The notes: a model not told the origin generated them from the sequence alone. A stretch of DNA of 5,893 nucleotides from Blastocatellia bacterium (GCA_023265235.1 JAHFUF010000353.1:1-5893), one strand, 5' to 3'. Positions 1 to 5,890 are shown, numbered from the stretch's first letter. Translations and numbers: made by a program.

Positions 1-1266
1 AGATTTGCGCATTCGCTCAATTACCTGTAAGGCTTTGTCTCGTTGTCCAGCATTGCGGTAAGCGTTAAGAATTGCTCGCATTACAATGCTTGCATTACGT
101 CTATTTGATTCAGATATTGAACCATCTGGATTAGCAATCGCACTTAAGGCTTCTTCGTAGGACATAACTGCGTTGTCTATTTGCCCTAACTCTTCATAGG
201 TTTCTGCTAGTTCAAATTGGACTTCTAGACCATCAGAAACATCTTGTCCCTGTAGGGCGCGTTTAAGTGTAACTATTGCTTCTTGGCGTTTTCCACTACG
301 ACGTTGCACTTGTGCTAGTAGATTAAGTGCTCGTAGGTTATTAGCATCACTTTCTAGGATTTTATTAAGTAGTTGACCAGCATCATCATAACGACCAGCG
401 CGAACAAACGCTTCACAAAGACCAAAAGTTAACCCTACACTGTTAGGAGTTTCTTTTAAGGCAGCTTGAAAAATTTCAATTGCTTCAGAAGTTTGTCCTG
501 AGCGTAGTAATGAGTCTGCTAGTAAAAACCCTGCTTGAGGGTTGTTATCACCTTGTTCAAAGGCCTGACGCGCTGCTTGTGCTGCTTCACGGTATTGTTG
601 TTTTCCATGATAAATACGTGCAATTTCAAAATAATCAGCAAATGCAGCAAATCGAGGTGAGATTAAGTTCTGATAGGCTTTTAAGGCATTATCAGTGTCA
701 TTACTACTTGAATAAAGTGCACCAAGGAGTTTCCATCCTTCAGCATCATTTTTATCTAAACGCACTACTTCTAGAAATTCAACAATTGCTTCTTGGATTT
801 TATCTTTGTTCCCTGTGCCGCTAAGCCCTTCGTTTACTAGTATCCTTCCTAGTAACCTATGTGCACCAATGCTATCTTTACTGATTTTTAGTGCCTGGCG
901 TGCTTCAGTTTCTGCATCGCGTAAATTACGATTTTGCAGGTAAAGATTACCTAATGCAGCATGCGGTTCAGGTTCAGTGGGATCCAGTTGGATAACTTTT
1001 TTGTATTGCTCTACAGCTTTAACAAAGTTATTTTCTGCTTCGCTTTGTTGTGCTTGTAGAAATTCAAGGTAAGCCGCTACCTTTTGGGCTGGATCAATTT
1101 TATTTTGAGATACAGAAGGTGTTGTTTCTGGTTGAGGCTTAGCAGGTGTTTTAGCCATAGGGTTATTGGCTATAGGCTTATTATTAGGTATAGATTTAGT
1201 TTGTGCTTGTGTCAAAACTGGGCTAGTGCAAAGTAAGGCTGCTAGAATAACAGCTTTTAATCTCAT
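1..1266 (-). CDS. Secreted tetratricopeptide-repeat protein, C-terminus beyond the window
   Basis: The minus-strand frame is open without a stop from the ATG at 1266-1264 to the left edge, giving 422 residues; the end of the gene lies outside. The start is supported by an AAAGGA motif six bases upstream (GAAAGGATCAATTATG) and by a Sec signal peptide at residues 1-21 (MRLKAVILAALLCTSPVLTQA, likely cut before Gln22). Cys13 is not in a proper lipobox. Residues 22-60 are a Pro/Asn/Thr/Lys-rich linker. From about residue 64 onward the protein is a chain of roughly nine to ten TPR helical hairpins, for example 64-97, 98-131, 243-276 and 277-310, with the usual pattern of A at helix turns and terminal (L)DP/(T)PN. 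No catalytic domain is visible, so a protein-protein scaffold in the periplasm or at the cell surface is inferred. It lies 130 nt downstream of the TMTC-like gene, which also ends in TPRs. The specific function is unknown. Confidence 0.93.
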   Translation of the reverse strand, partial: MRLKAVILAALLCTSPVLTQAQTKSIPNNKPIANNPMAKTPAKPQPETTPSVSQNKIDPAQKVAAYLEFLQAQQSEAENNFVKAVEQYKKVIQLDPTEPEPHAALGNLYLQNRNLRDAETEARQALKISKDSIGAHRLLGRILVNEGLSGTGNKDKIQEAIVEFLEVVRLDKNDAEGWKLLGALYSSSNDTDNALKAYQNLISPRFAAFADYFEIARIYHGKQQYREAAQAARQAFEQGDNNPQAGFLLADSLLRSGQTSEAIEIFQAALKETPNSVGLTFGLCEAFVRAGRYDDAGQLLNKILESDANNLRALNLLAQVQRRSGKRQEAIVTLKRALQGQDVSDGLEVQFELAETYEELGQIDNAVMSYEEALSAIANPDGSISESNRRNASIVMRAILNAYRNAGQRDKALQVIERMRKS

Positions 1267-1315
1267 AATTGATCCTTTCAATACAATAAATAAGTTAAAT
1301 CTCTAGATAAATTAC

Positions 1316-1347
1316 TTATTCTGGAATAAATATTAGTTTCAGAATAA
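1316..1347. repeat. 8-bp perfect inverted repeat upstream of the TPR gene
   Basis: TTATTCTG at 1316-1323 is the exact reverse complement of CAGAATAA at 1340-1347, with a 16-nt AT-rich spacer. It lies about 50-80 nt upstream of the TPR gene start. It could be an operator or a weak RNA hairpin; there is no following T-run, so it is not called a terminator. In such AT-rich DNA a chance match is possible. Confidence 0.35.
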
Positions 1348-1375
1348 TAGCATTATCTTCCTTTGAATAGAGAAG

Positions 1376-1393
1376 GTTTTTTCCTCAAAAAAC
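1376..1393. repeat. GTTTTTT-CCTC-AAAAAAC hairpin just after the TMTC-like gene
   Basis: A 7-bp perfect stem with a 4-nt loop begins three bases after the stop codon of the TMTC-like gene. All pairs but one are A:T and no U-tract follows on the minus strand, so it is not a classical intrinsic terminator. It may pause or protect the 3' end. Whether transcription continues into the TPR gene cannot be decided from sequence. Confidence 0.35.
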
Positions 1394-1396
1394 GCA

Positions 1397-3157
1397 TTAA
1401 TTTGTTTGCTCAGGGCAGTTAATTTTTTTAGCTAAAGGGTCTGCTTTTTCTTTTAATAATTTTATGTTTTCTTTAGCCTGAAAATATTGTGGGTCTAGGC
1501 TAATTGCAGTCTCAAACTCGCTTGTTGCCTCTAAATGAAGATTTAGCTGAGCATAAACTATACCTAAGTTATTATGTGCTTTAGCTAAAGCTTTATTGAG
1601 GCTAATGGCTTTTCCTAGATGCTTTTTAGCCTCACATAAATTGCCTTGTGCTAGTAGTCCTGCACCGTAAAAGCTATGAGCATCTGCATTGTTGTCATCA
1701 AGCTCTAATGCTTTCCTAAACATTAGCATTGCGATATCTGTGCGACCTTGTTTGTTATAAAAATTTCCAATAATCACATGTATTAACGCCGAATTAGGAG
1801 ATAGTTCCAACGCCCTCTTAAAATAGACCTCAGCCTTATCAAATTGATTTGTATGCTCGTAATATAACCCAAGTCCATAATTTCCTTTAGGATGATTTGG
1901 TGCAAGTTTTAGAATTGAACTAAACAAAGTAAAATCACTTTGGAAATCAAGGTTACGGTTGTAAGTACGTAGAGCACCTAGGGATAAAGTTATGATAAAC
2001 CCTCCTATAGCAAGCTTTTGCCACCCTTTTTCATAAAGCTTGCAAAGTAAAACTGCTAAAAGTAAACAAACACTTGCTACTGGTAAATAAATGGTTCGTT
2101 CAGCAATCAAAACCCCTGTAGGAATAAATATATTTGAAACTATGCTAGTAGTAACAAAAAAGAACAAAATTGCAAACGCGATTAAGGGGTTTTTCCTAGT
2201 CTGCCAAACTCCTATAAAAATAATAAAAATAATTAATATTAAAGATAGAGCTACTGAAAAGCCCATGGTTGTGGCTTTAGGAATTACACTATAGTTATAT
2301 TCTATGTAAAGTTTTGCTGGCCAGATTAATAGTTTAAAATATTCAACATAACCTAAACTCATTGTATATACACGAGTTAGAAACGTTTCGTTTGCAAAAA
2401 ATTGACCAGATATAGGTACACCAAAAGCTTTTGTAACAAGCCCTCTAATTATTATGTATGGAAGAGTTATTAATCCGTAAGCAAGGAAGTTTTTGTCTAT
2501 AATAAGTTTTATAGACAAGGGGTTTTCTTTGCATATCTTAGCTAGTAATAAAATACCAAGAAAAACTATACCGCTTTCTTTAGAAAGCAGTGATAAAAAA
2601 TAGCTTACTAATGAAAATATATGCCAATAATTATTTTGATATGAAAGTAAATAACAACACCAAGAAATTAACAAAAACATTGTTGCTAGAAGTTCTGGAC
2701 GGCCATAAATAGCACTTACAGCCTCTGAGTGTACTGGGTGTAGTGCAAAAAATAATGCACAAAATGTTGCTAAAAGGCTAGTTTGGCTGTAGTAATTACA
2801 AAGCCAATAAACCAACCAACAATTAATAATGTGAATAAAAATGTTTACTAAATGGTAGCTAAAAGGGTTTGAACCGCTTAAAGCAAAATTAAGCGCGAAA
2901 GAAATAGTAGTTATTGGGCGATATGTTCCTGCTGAACTGTCTTTTCCAAAGTAACTTTGTTGAAATAAATTAAATATATTAGAAAGAGATTGTATGTTAG
3001 GGTTTTCTTGTACAACTATATAATCATCAAAAATAAACTCTCCAGATAAACTGTTAGCAAAACAAACTAGGGTAACCAAAGCTATTAGTAGAATAATTAG
3101 CAAATGCTTTTGAGAATCCTTAGCATTTGTAAACCACTGAATTAATTTAAGATCCAT
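1397..3157 (-). CDS. TMTC/DUF1736-type polytopic membrane protein with C-terminal TPRs (putative GT-C glycosyltransferase)
   Basis: The protein has 586 residues. Residues 1-400 contain about eleven hydrophobic segments, starting with one at roughly 19-36. The first external loop has FDD (Asp44-Asp45), the acidic pair typical of GT-C glycosyltransferases that use polyprenyl-phosphate sugars. Other family marks are TYRP (78-81), HPVHSEA (140-146) followed by YGRPE (151-155), SKES (192-195), a DUF1736-like stretch around 236-292 ending in LLIWPAKLYIEYNYS, and IAERTIYLP (351-359). Residues 421-556 form four TPRs. This is the layout of eukaryotic TMTC1-4, which are O-mannosyltransferases; bacterial members are mostly uncharacterised, so sugar donor and acceptor are unknown. 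It is probably an inner-membrane enzyme with its catalytic loop outside. The ATG at 3157 follows an in-frame TAA only four codons upstream, so it is the first available ATG, yet no Shine-Dalgarno motif precedes it. It lies 50 nt downstream of cysE, probably in the same transcript. Confidence 0.93.
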   Translation of the reverse strand: MDLKLIQWFTNAKDSQKHLLIILLIALVTLVCFANSLSGEFIFDDYIVVQENPNIQSLSNIFNLFQQSYFGKDSSAGTYRPITTISFALNFALSGSNPFSYHLVNIFIHIINCWLVYWLCNYYSQTSLLATFCALFFALHPVHSEAVSAIYGRPELLATMFLLISWCCYLLSYQNNYWHIFSLVSYFLSLLSKESGIVFLGILLLAKICKENPLSIKLIIDKNFLAYGLITLPYIIIRGLVTKAFGVPISGQFFANETFLTRVYTMSLGYVEYFKLLIWPAKLYIEYNYSVIPKATTMGFSVALSLILIIFIIFIGVWQTRKNPLIAFAILFFFVTTSIVSNIFIPTGVLIAERTIYLPVASVCLLLAVLLCKLYEKGWQKLAIGGFIITLSLGALRTYNRNLDFQSDFTLFSSILKLAPNHPKGNYGLGLYYEHTNQFDKAEVYFKRALELSPNSALIHVIIGNFYNKQGRTDIAMLMFRKALELDDNNADAHSFYGAGLLAQGNLCEAKKHLGKAISLNKALAKAHNNLGIVYAQLNLHLEATSEFETAISLDPQYFQAKENIKLLKEKADPLAKKINCPEQTN

Positions 3158-3177
3158 AGCGAATGATTGTTAAATGT

Positions 3178-3198
3178 AGGGCGATATATGTTCGCCCT
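3178..3198. repeat. GC-rich hairpin between cysE and the TMTC-like gene
   Basis: AGGGCGA (3178-3184) and TCGCCCT (3192-3198) form a perfect 7-bp stem with a 7-nt loop. It is unusually GC-rich for this region and sits 9 nt after the cysE stop and 20 nt before the TMTC-like start. There is no U-tract on either strand, so it is more likely an mRNA-stabilising, processing or partial-attenuation element than a full terminator. Confidence 0.5.
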
Positions 3199-3207
3199 CT
3201 GTCACGG

Positions 3208-4137
3208 TTAAATTATTGATTGTTTAATACGCATTTTAGGGTCTTCAATAATTACTTTGCTATGTGGGGGCACTGAGTGAGTAAGCCAAACATTACCGCC
3301 AATTACTGAGCCTTCTCCAATAACTGTATCCCCACCTAGTATTGTTGCTCCAGAGTAAATTATTACATTATCTTCAATAGTAGGATGACGTTTATTTCCA
3401 CGAATCAAAGCCCCATCAGAGTCTTTAGCAAATGAAAGTGCTCCTAGGGTTACTCCTTGATAAATCTTTACATTGTTACCAATAATAGTAGTTTCCCCAA
3501 TTACTACACCTGTTCCATGATCAATAAAAAAGTTACTACCAATTTTTGCTTTAGGATGAATATCAATACCAGTAAGGTTATGTGCATGTTCTGTCATAAC
3601 ACGAGGAATAAGTGGCACCCCTAGTTGGGCTAAACGATTAGCAATACGATAGACCATGATTGCGTAAATACCTGGATAAGAAAAAATAATCTCATCATAA
3701 TTATGTGCTGCTGGGTCACCAATATAGGCTGCTTGTATATCTAAAGAAAGCTCTGTACGTAGTCCAGGAATAGATTCTATTAGAGTAAGAGCAATTTTTT
3801 CTGCTTGATTTTGCAACTCAGAAAGTGATTTGTCTTCCGTCTCTAAGCGTAAACAAAGGCTAATTTGAGCGCGAATATCATCAAAGAGAGTACATACAAG
3901 ATTATGTGTTCGTGCCGCAATATTACTTTCATCTAAACCGAGAATGCCAAAGTAACCAGGAAAAATCAATTCCTGTACAGAGGCTAGGACTGTGATGATA
4001 GTTTCACGAGAAGGTAAACGGCTACGATTAAGGTGTTGGATAAATGCGTCCTTAGAGCCATAAGATTCAACTATTTTGAATGTTGCTTGTTTAAGTTCAG
4101 GCGGGATTGCAATTGAATTAGTTTTTGATCTACTCAC
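3208..4137 (-). CDS. cysE: Serine O-acetyltransferase (long EpsC/SAT type)
   Basis: This cytoplasmic enzyme transfers acetyl from acetyl-CoA to L-serine, giving O-acetylserine for cysteine synthase. The 309-residue protein has a helical N-terminal half with IFPGYFG at 58-64 and a C-terminal left-handed beta-helix from about 190 with hexapeptide repeats. The catalytic signature is intact: Asp192 in DIHP, Asp206-His207 in DHGTG, GET at 214-216 and His251 in KRHPTI. The 15-residue spacing of Asp192 to His207 equals that of E. coli Asp143 to His158. A nine-residue insertion relative to E. coli lies between His207 and His251, as in the long SATs of Bacteroidota and Acidobacteriota. It ends in Ile-Ile, and a terminal Ile is what inserts into the active site of cysteine synthase. 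The start is GTG, chosen because AGGAG lies six bases upstream and no ATG is near. The upstream region shows no recognisable T-box or SAM riboswitch. Gene identity is secure. Confidence 0.96.
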   Translation of the reverse strand: MSRSKTNSIAIPPELKQATFKIVESYGSKDAFIQHLNRSRLPSRETIITVLASVQELIFPGYFGILGLDESNIAARTHNLVCTLFDDIRAQISLCLRLETEDKSLSELQNQAEKIALTLIESIPGLRTELSLDIQAAYIGDPAAHNYDEIIFSYPGIYAIMVYRIANRLAQLGVPLIPRVMTEHAHNLTGIDIHPKAKIGSNFFIDHGTGVVIGETTIIGNNVKIYQGVTLGALSFAKDSDGALIRGNKRHPTIEDNVIIYSGATILGGDTVIGEGSVIGGNVWLTHSVPPHSKVIIEDPKMRIKQSII

Positions 4138-4143
4138 CTTTGT

Positions 4144-4148
4144 CTCCT
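4144..4148 (-). promoter_or_regulatory. Ribosome binding site of cysE (AGGAG)
   Basis: On the minus strand the sequence reads AGGAG-ACAAAG-GTG. The strong Shine-Dalgarno core with a six-base spacer fixes GTG at 4137-4135 as the start codon. Confidence 0.75.
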
Positions 4149-4190
4149 AGGTTTTTTTGCTCTTTTAAGCAGGTTAGATATTGCCACTTT

Positions 4191-4218
4191 TTTAGCCAAA
4201 TTATATTATTGGGCTAAA
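4191..4218. repeat. Imperfect palindrome in the cysE leader (TTTAGCC...GGCTAAA)
   Basis: TTTAGCC (4191-4197) pairs with GGCTAAA (4212-4218), and the 14-nt interior adds further A/T pairs around a bulge. It lies 54-81 nt upstream of the cysE start. No poly-U run follows it toward cysE. It may be an operator for cysE or an mRNA hairpin in its leader; no regulator can be named. Confidence 0.4.
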
Positions 4219-4313
4219 TTTGTTTAATTATAAGTTGCTAAGCTAAATAAAAAAGAGGCTTGCACGAGTCTTTGCCTAAGAAAATAGGTTTAACATTAAA
4301 AAAGAATAGGTAA

Positions 4314-4404
4314 TAGACTTTATCGGGAATAGGGTTTTAAGAGATTATTGTTATTGATTTATAAGCACTTACATTGCTCGTTTTCTTATTACCGATAAAG
4401 TCTA
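4314..4404. repeat. 13-bp perfect inverted repeat with 65-nt spacer
   Basis: TAGACTTTATCGG at 4314-4326 is the exact reverse complement of CCGATAAAGTCTA at 4392-4404. The right arm contains the last codons of the small minus-strand gene (Arg-Leu-Tyr-Arg) and the bases just before its stop. In the minus-strand RNA the 3' arm is followed after about nine bases by CUUUUUU, so a long-loop terminator-like or 3'-stabilising structure is possible. It could also be the ends of a small non-autonomous element, although no target-site duplication was found. Confidence 0.6.
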
Positions 4405-4523
4405 ATGTATTCGTCGCAGTAATTTGCTTTCACTTCAGTTGGGTTAGCCAATGATCCAGACATTAATAGCAACGTAGCTATTATTACTGAGTATAGCCCT
4501 ATTCGAGTAAAAACTTTCTTCAT
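4389..4523 (-). CDS. Small secreted peptide of unknown function (44 aa)
   Basis: The ATG at 4523-4521 opens a 44-residue frame ending in TAA at 4391-4389. It begins MKKVFTRIGLYSVIIATLLL and continues MSGSLA, a textbook Sec signal peptide: basic n-region, hydrophobic core at about 9-21, and cleavage possible after Ala26 or after VKA at 31-33. The mature part is only about 11-18 residues, includes NYCDEY with the single Cys, and ends RLYR. An AGAGGA motif lies just upstream of the ATG (three-base spacer). An in-frame ATG 11 codons further up would give 55 residues but has no SD motif. The gene is divergent from the thioredoxin gene and 251 nt upstream of cysE. I do not recognise a family. It could be a signalling peptide, a small exported protein, or the remnant of a longer secreted protein. 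That it is expressed is inferred. Confidence 0.55.
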   Translation of the reverse strand: MKKVFTRIGLYSVIIATLLLMSGSLANPTEVKANYCDEYIRLYR

Positions 4524-4822
4524 ATATCCTCTTTTCTTTTTCAAGGTTAGATTCATTGTGTTTTCTATTCCCAGTCGTAAAAGACTGAGCTATTATCAGA
4601 TAGCGTTAATGGAACATTTATCCGCAATAATGAATGTAAGCTATTGTGTAAGTTAGTATTTATAAATCAAAAATACTTTAAGTAATAGGTAGAGTCTTGA
4701 ATTATCTAAGTTAATTTGGTTAACTTGATAGTGCTACTATAGAGCATTAAGTTGGGTAGGTCAACTAATACTGAAGTAACGTCACATGTCCTGATTAAGA
4801 TTAAGGTTAGTTAAAAGGCATA
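4524..4822. other. Divergent intergenic region with short hairpins
   Basis: No gene is supported here. Three short hairpins are visible: CAGTC/GACTG at 4572-4587 (in the leader of the small secreted peptide gene), AAGTTAA/TTAACTT at 4708-4726 with a 5-nt loop, and AGTTG/CAACT at 4750-4766 with a 7-nt loop. This is where promoters for the leftward small gene and the rightward thioredoxin gene should lie, and the 4708-4726 palindrome is a plausible operator. No promoter pair with good matches at both -35 and -10 was found in this part. Confidence 0.5.
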
Positions 4823-4870
4823 ATGCTGCTAAAATATAGGTTATTATGGTTCAGAATCAAAAAAAACAAT
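4791..4870 (+). repeat. Direct repeat flanking the thioredoxin gene, copy 1
   Basis: This stretch aligns with 5473-5557. Shared blocks include CTGAT, AAGGYTAGTYAAAA, GCTAAAATATA, TTATTATGGTT, AGA and AAAACAAT. Hand alignment of the 54-column core gives about ten differences, roughly 80% identity, with the flanks less conserved. It ends 27 nt before the preferred start of the thioredoxin gene. Confidence 0.65.
4807..4835 (+). promoter_or_regulatory. Candidate promoter of the thioredoxin gene, inside repeat copy 1
   Basis: A -10-like TAAAAT (4830-4835, five of six to TATAAT) lies 17 bases after TTAGTT (4807-4812), which is a poor -35. The -10-like hexamer is conserved in repeat copy 2. If real, transcription would start near 4842 and the ATG at 4823 could not be used. 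The evidence is weak because AT-rich DNA gives many such matches. Confidence 0.25.
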
Positions 4871-4897
4871 ATTATTAGAAAAGGTAAAAAAACGAAG

Positions 4898-5476
4898 ATG
4901 ATAAAAGTTATGTTTATTTTTAGTTTCATAGTTATGTTTTGCGTCTCAATACCTGTCTTAGCACAGGAAAGTAATAAAAAGTCAGAAACAAATGCTAGTC
5001 AAGAAAATAGCTTTTCAGAGGATGAGCTATTTAAGGCTTTAGGAGTTAGAAACATGGTTAATGAGCAAGCTCCGAGCTTTGTATTAAAAGATGTAGAAGG
5101 TAATGAAGTTTCTTTAGAGAAGCTAAAAGGCAATGTAGTACTAATAGATTTTTGGGCGACTTGGTGTGCTCCTTGTCGTGAAGAGTTGCCATATATTGAA
5201 AAAATAGCTGAAGAATTCCGAGGTAAAGGCTTAGTAACTTTAACAATTAGTGCTGAACAAGGAAATATAGTGAGTACATTCTTAAGTAAGAATAAATATA
5301 AAATTAAAAGCTTAGTTGATAGCAACAAAGAAGTTAGCAGTAAATATCAGGTAAAAGGTTTACCAACAGCTTTTGTAGTTGATAGAGATGGAAAAATAGT
5401 TACTCATTTTATTGGGGGACGTGATGAAGAGAACCTCAGAAATGAACTTAAAAAAGCGGGGGTTGGTGCAAACTGA
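4898..5476 (+). CDS. Periplasmic TlpA/ResA-like thioredoxin-fold thiol:disulfide oxidoreductase
   Basis: From the preferred ATG at 4898 the protein has 192 residues. Residues 1-22 form a signal peptide (MIKVMFIFSFIVMFCVSIPV, then LA before Gln23) without a lipobox. Residues 23-50 are a polar linker, and about 54-188 is an AhpC/TSA-TlpA-type thioredoxin domain: APSFVLKDVEGNEVSLEKLKG at the N-terminal strands, active site WCAPC at 89-93, and the cis-proline in GLPT (Pro156). Family members reduce disulfides outside the membrane, for instance for cytochrome c maturation; no such partner gene is seen here, so the substrate is unknown. The frame can be extended to an ATG at 4823 preceded by AAAAGG at good spacing. 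That would add 25 mostly basic residues before the signal peptide, and the segment lies inside a repeat whose second copy is non-coding. The 4898 start has only AAAAGG 13 nt upstream. Function is confident; the start is moderately so. Confidence 0.93.
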   Translation: MIKVMFIFSFIVMFCVSIPVLAQESNKKSETNASQENSFSEDELFKALGVRNMVNEQAPSFVLKDVEGNEVSLEKLKGNVVLIDFWATWCAPCREELPYIEKIAEEFRGKGLVTLTISAEQGNIVSTFLSKNKYKIKSLVDSNKEVSSKYQVKGLPTAFVVDRDGKIVTHFIGGRDEENLRNELKKAGVGAN

Positions 5477-5557
5477 TACAGTAACTCAAGGCTAGTCAAA
5501 AAGCGTAAGTGTAGCTAAAATATAATTTATTATGGTTGAGATAAAAGGCAAAACAAT
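5473..5557 (+). repeat. Direct repeat flanking the thioredoxin gene, copy 2
   Basis: This is the second copy of the repeat at 4791-4870, offset by 682 nt, and it begins over the TGA stop codon of the thioredoxin gene. The position equivalent to the ATG at 4823 is GTG followed by TAG, so this copy does not encode the same peptide. It may mark an old tandem duplication or a dispersed intergenic repeat. Confidence 0.65.
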
Positions 5558-5701
5558 CATCTATGCAGCACCAGGGGCTGACCAATTAGGGCAAGTAAGT
5601 CCATATTTGTTTATTGAGAGGCTAGCAGATGAGCTAGTTGATACGTGACCTCAACTAAAAGTGAACAAAATCTTTGCTAGTAAGAAGCAACAATACATTG
5701 T

Positions 5702-5869
5702 ATGCTACCTAGTAAATATGCTGACGAGCAAGTGAGGCTGATTAAGGTGCAAATTGAGCTTATTGCGGCTAGCTTGTTAGCTGATTTGCAGGATAAGCTG
5801 AATTGGGCAAGGGTAGCTAACAATGGGCTATTTGCACAAATCACCCAAAAGTTCTTCAACATAAAGTAA
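5702..5869 (+). pseudogene. Short open frame, possible remnant of a larger gene
   Basis: The frame gives 55 residues from the ATG at 5702 (open from 5684) to the TAA at 5867-5869. It starts MLPSKYADEQVRLIKVQIEL and is mostly amphipathic helix. The pattern Y-x(10)-Q-hydrophobic-x(6)-L near residues 6-25 loosely resembles the last helix of S1/P1-type nucleases, but key Gly, Arg and Asn residues of that helix are absent, so this is only a suggestion. There is no SD motif or upstream catalytic part. It could be a decayed C-terminal fragment or a chance frame. Confidence 0.22.
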
Positions 5870-5885
5870 GCCAAGTGATTCTATT

Positions 5886-5890
5886 AGGAG
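5886..5890 (+). promoter_or_regulatory. AGGAG motif at the right edge, possible SD of a gene beyond the window
   Basis: AGGAG lies three bases from the window end, after TTCTATT. If it is a ribosome binding site, a plus-strand start codon should fall about 3-7 bases outside. The start itself cannot be seen. Confidence 0.3.

Noticed and set aside
480..824. Plus-strand open frame of 114 codons
   Set aside because: It is antisense to the continuous TPR protein frame, its composition (His/Leu/Gln-rich) follows from reversed TPR codons, and no SD motif precedes it.
1..1266. Lipoprotein signal (Cys13) in the TPR protein
   Set aside because: The residues before Cys13 are Ala-Leu-Leu, lacking the small residue needed at -1 of a lipobox; an ordinary signal peptidase I site at TQA-Q fits better.
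2091..2294. Plus-strand open frame of 67 codons
   Set aside because: It lies wholly inside the TMTC-like gene on the opposite strand, has no ribosome site and mirrors transmembrane codons.
4250..4277. Intrinsic terminator on the minus strand (AGGC...GCCT followed by CTTTTTT)
   Set aside because: The stem is only four base pairs with a 14-nt loop, too weak to call as a terminator despite the U-tract.
4314..4404. Insertion sequence or complete MITE
   Set aside because: Only 13-bp arms with a 65-nt interior are present, with no target-site duplication and no transposase; additional copies cannot be tested within this window.
4649..4753. TAAGTT repeated at 4649, 4707 and 4748 as a possible binding-site array
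   Set aside because: Spacing is irregular (58 and 41 nt) and a six-base AT-rich word recurs easily by chance.
4999..5328. Minus-strand open frame of 109 codons, and a shorter one at 5058-5246
   Set aside because: Both are antisense to the conserved thioredoxin domain including the WCAPC motif; they are shadow frames.
5677..5874. Minus-strand open frame of 65 codons
   Set aside because: It has a TTG start without an SD motif and Ser/Cys/Leu-rich composition; the plus-strand reading of the same stretch looks more protein-like.
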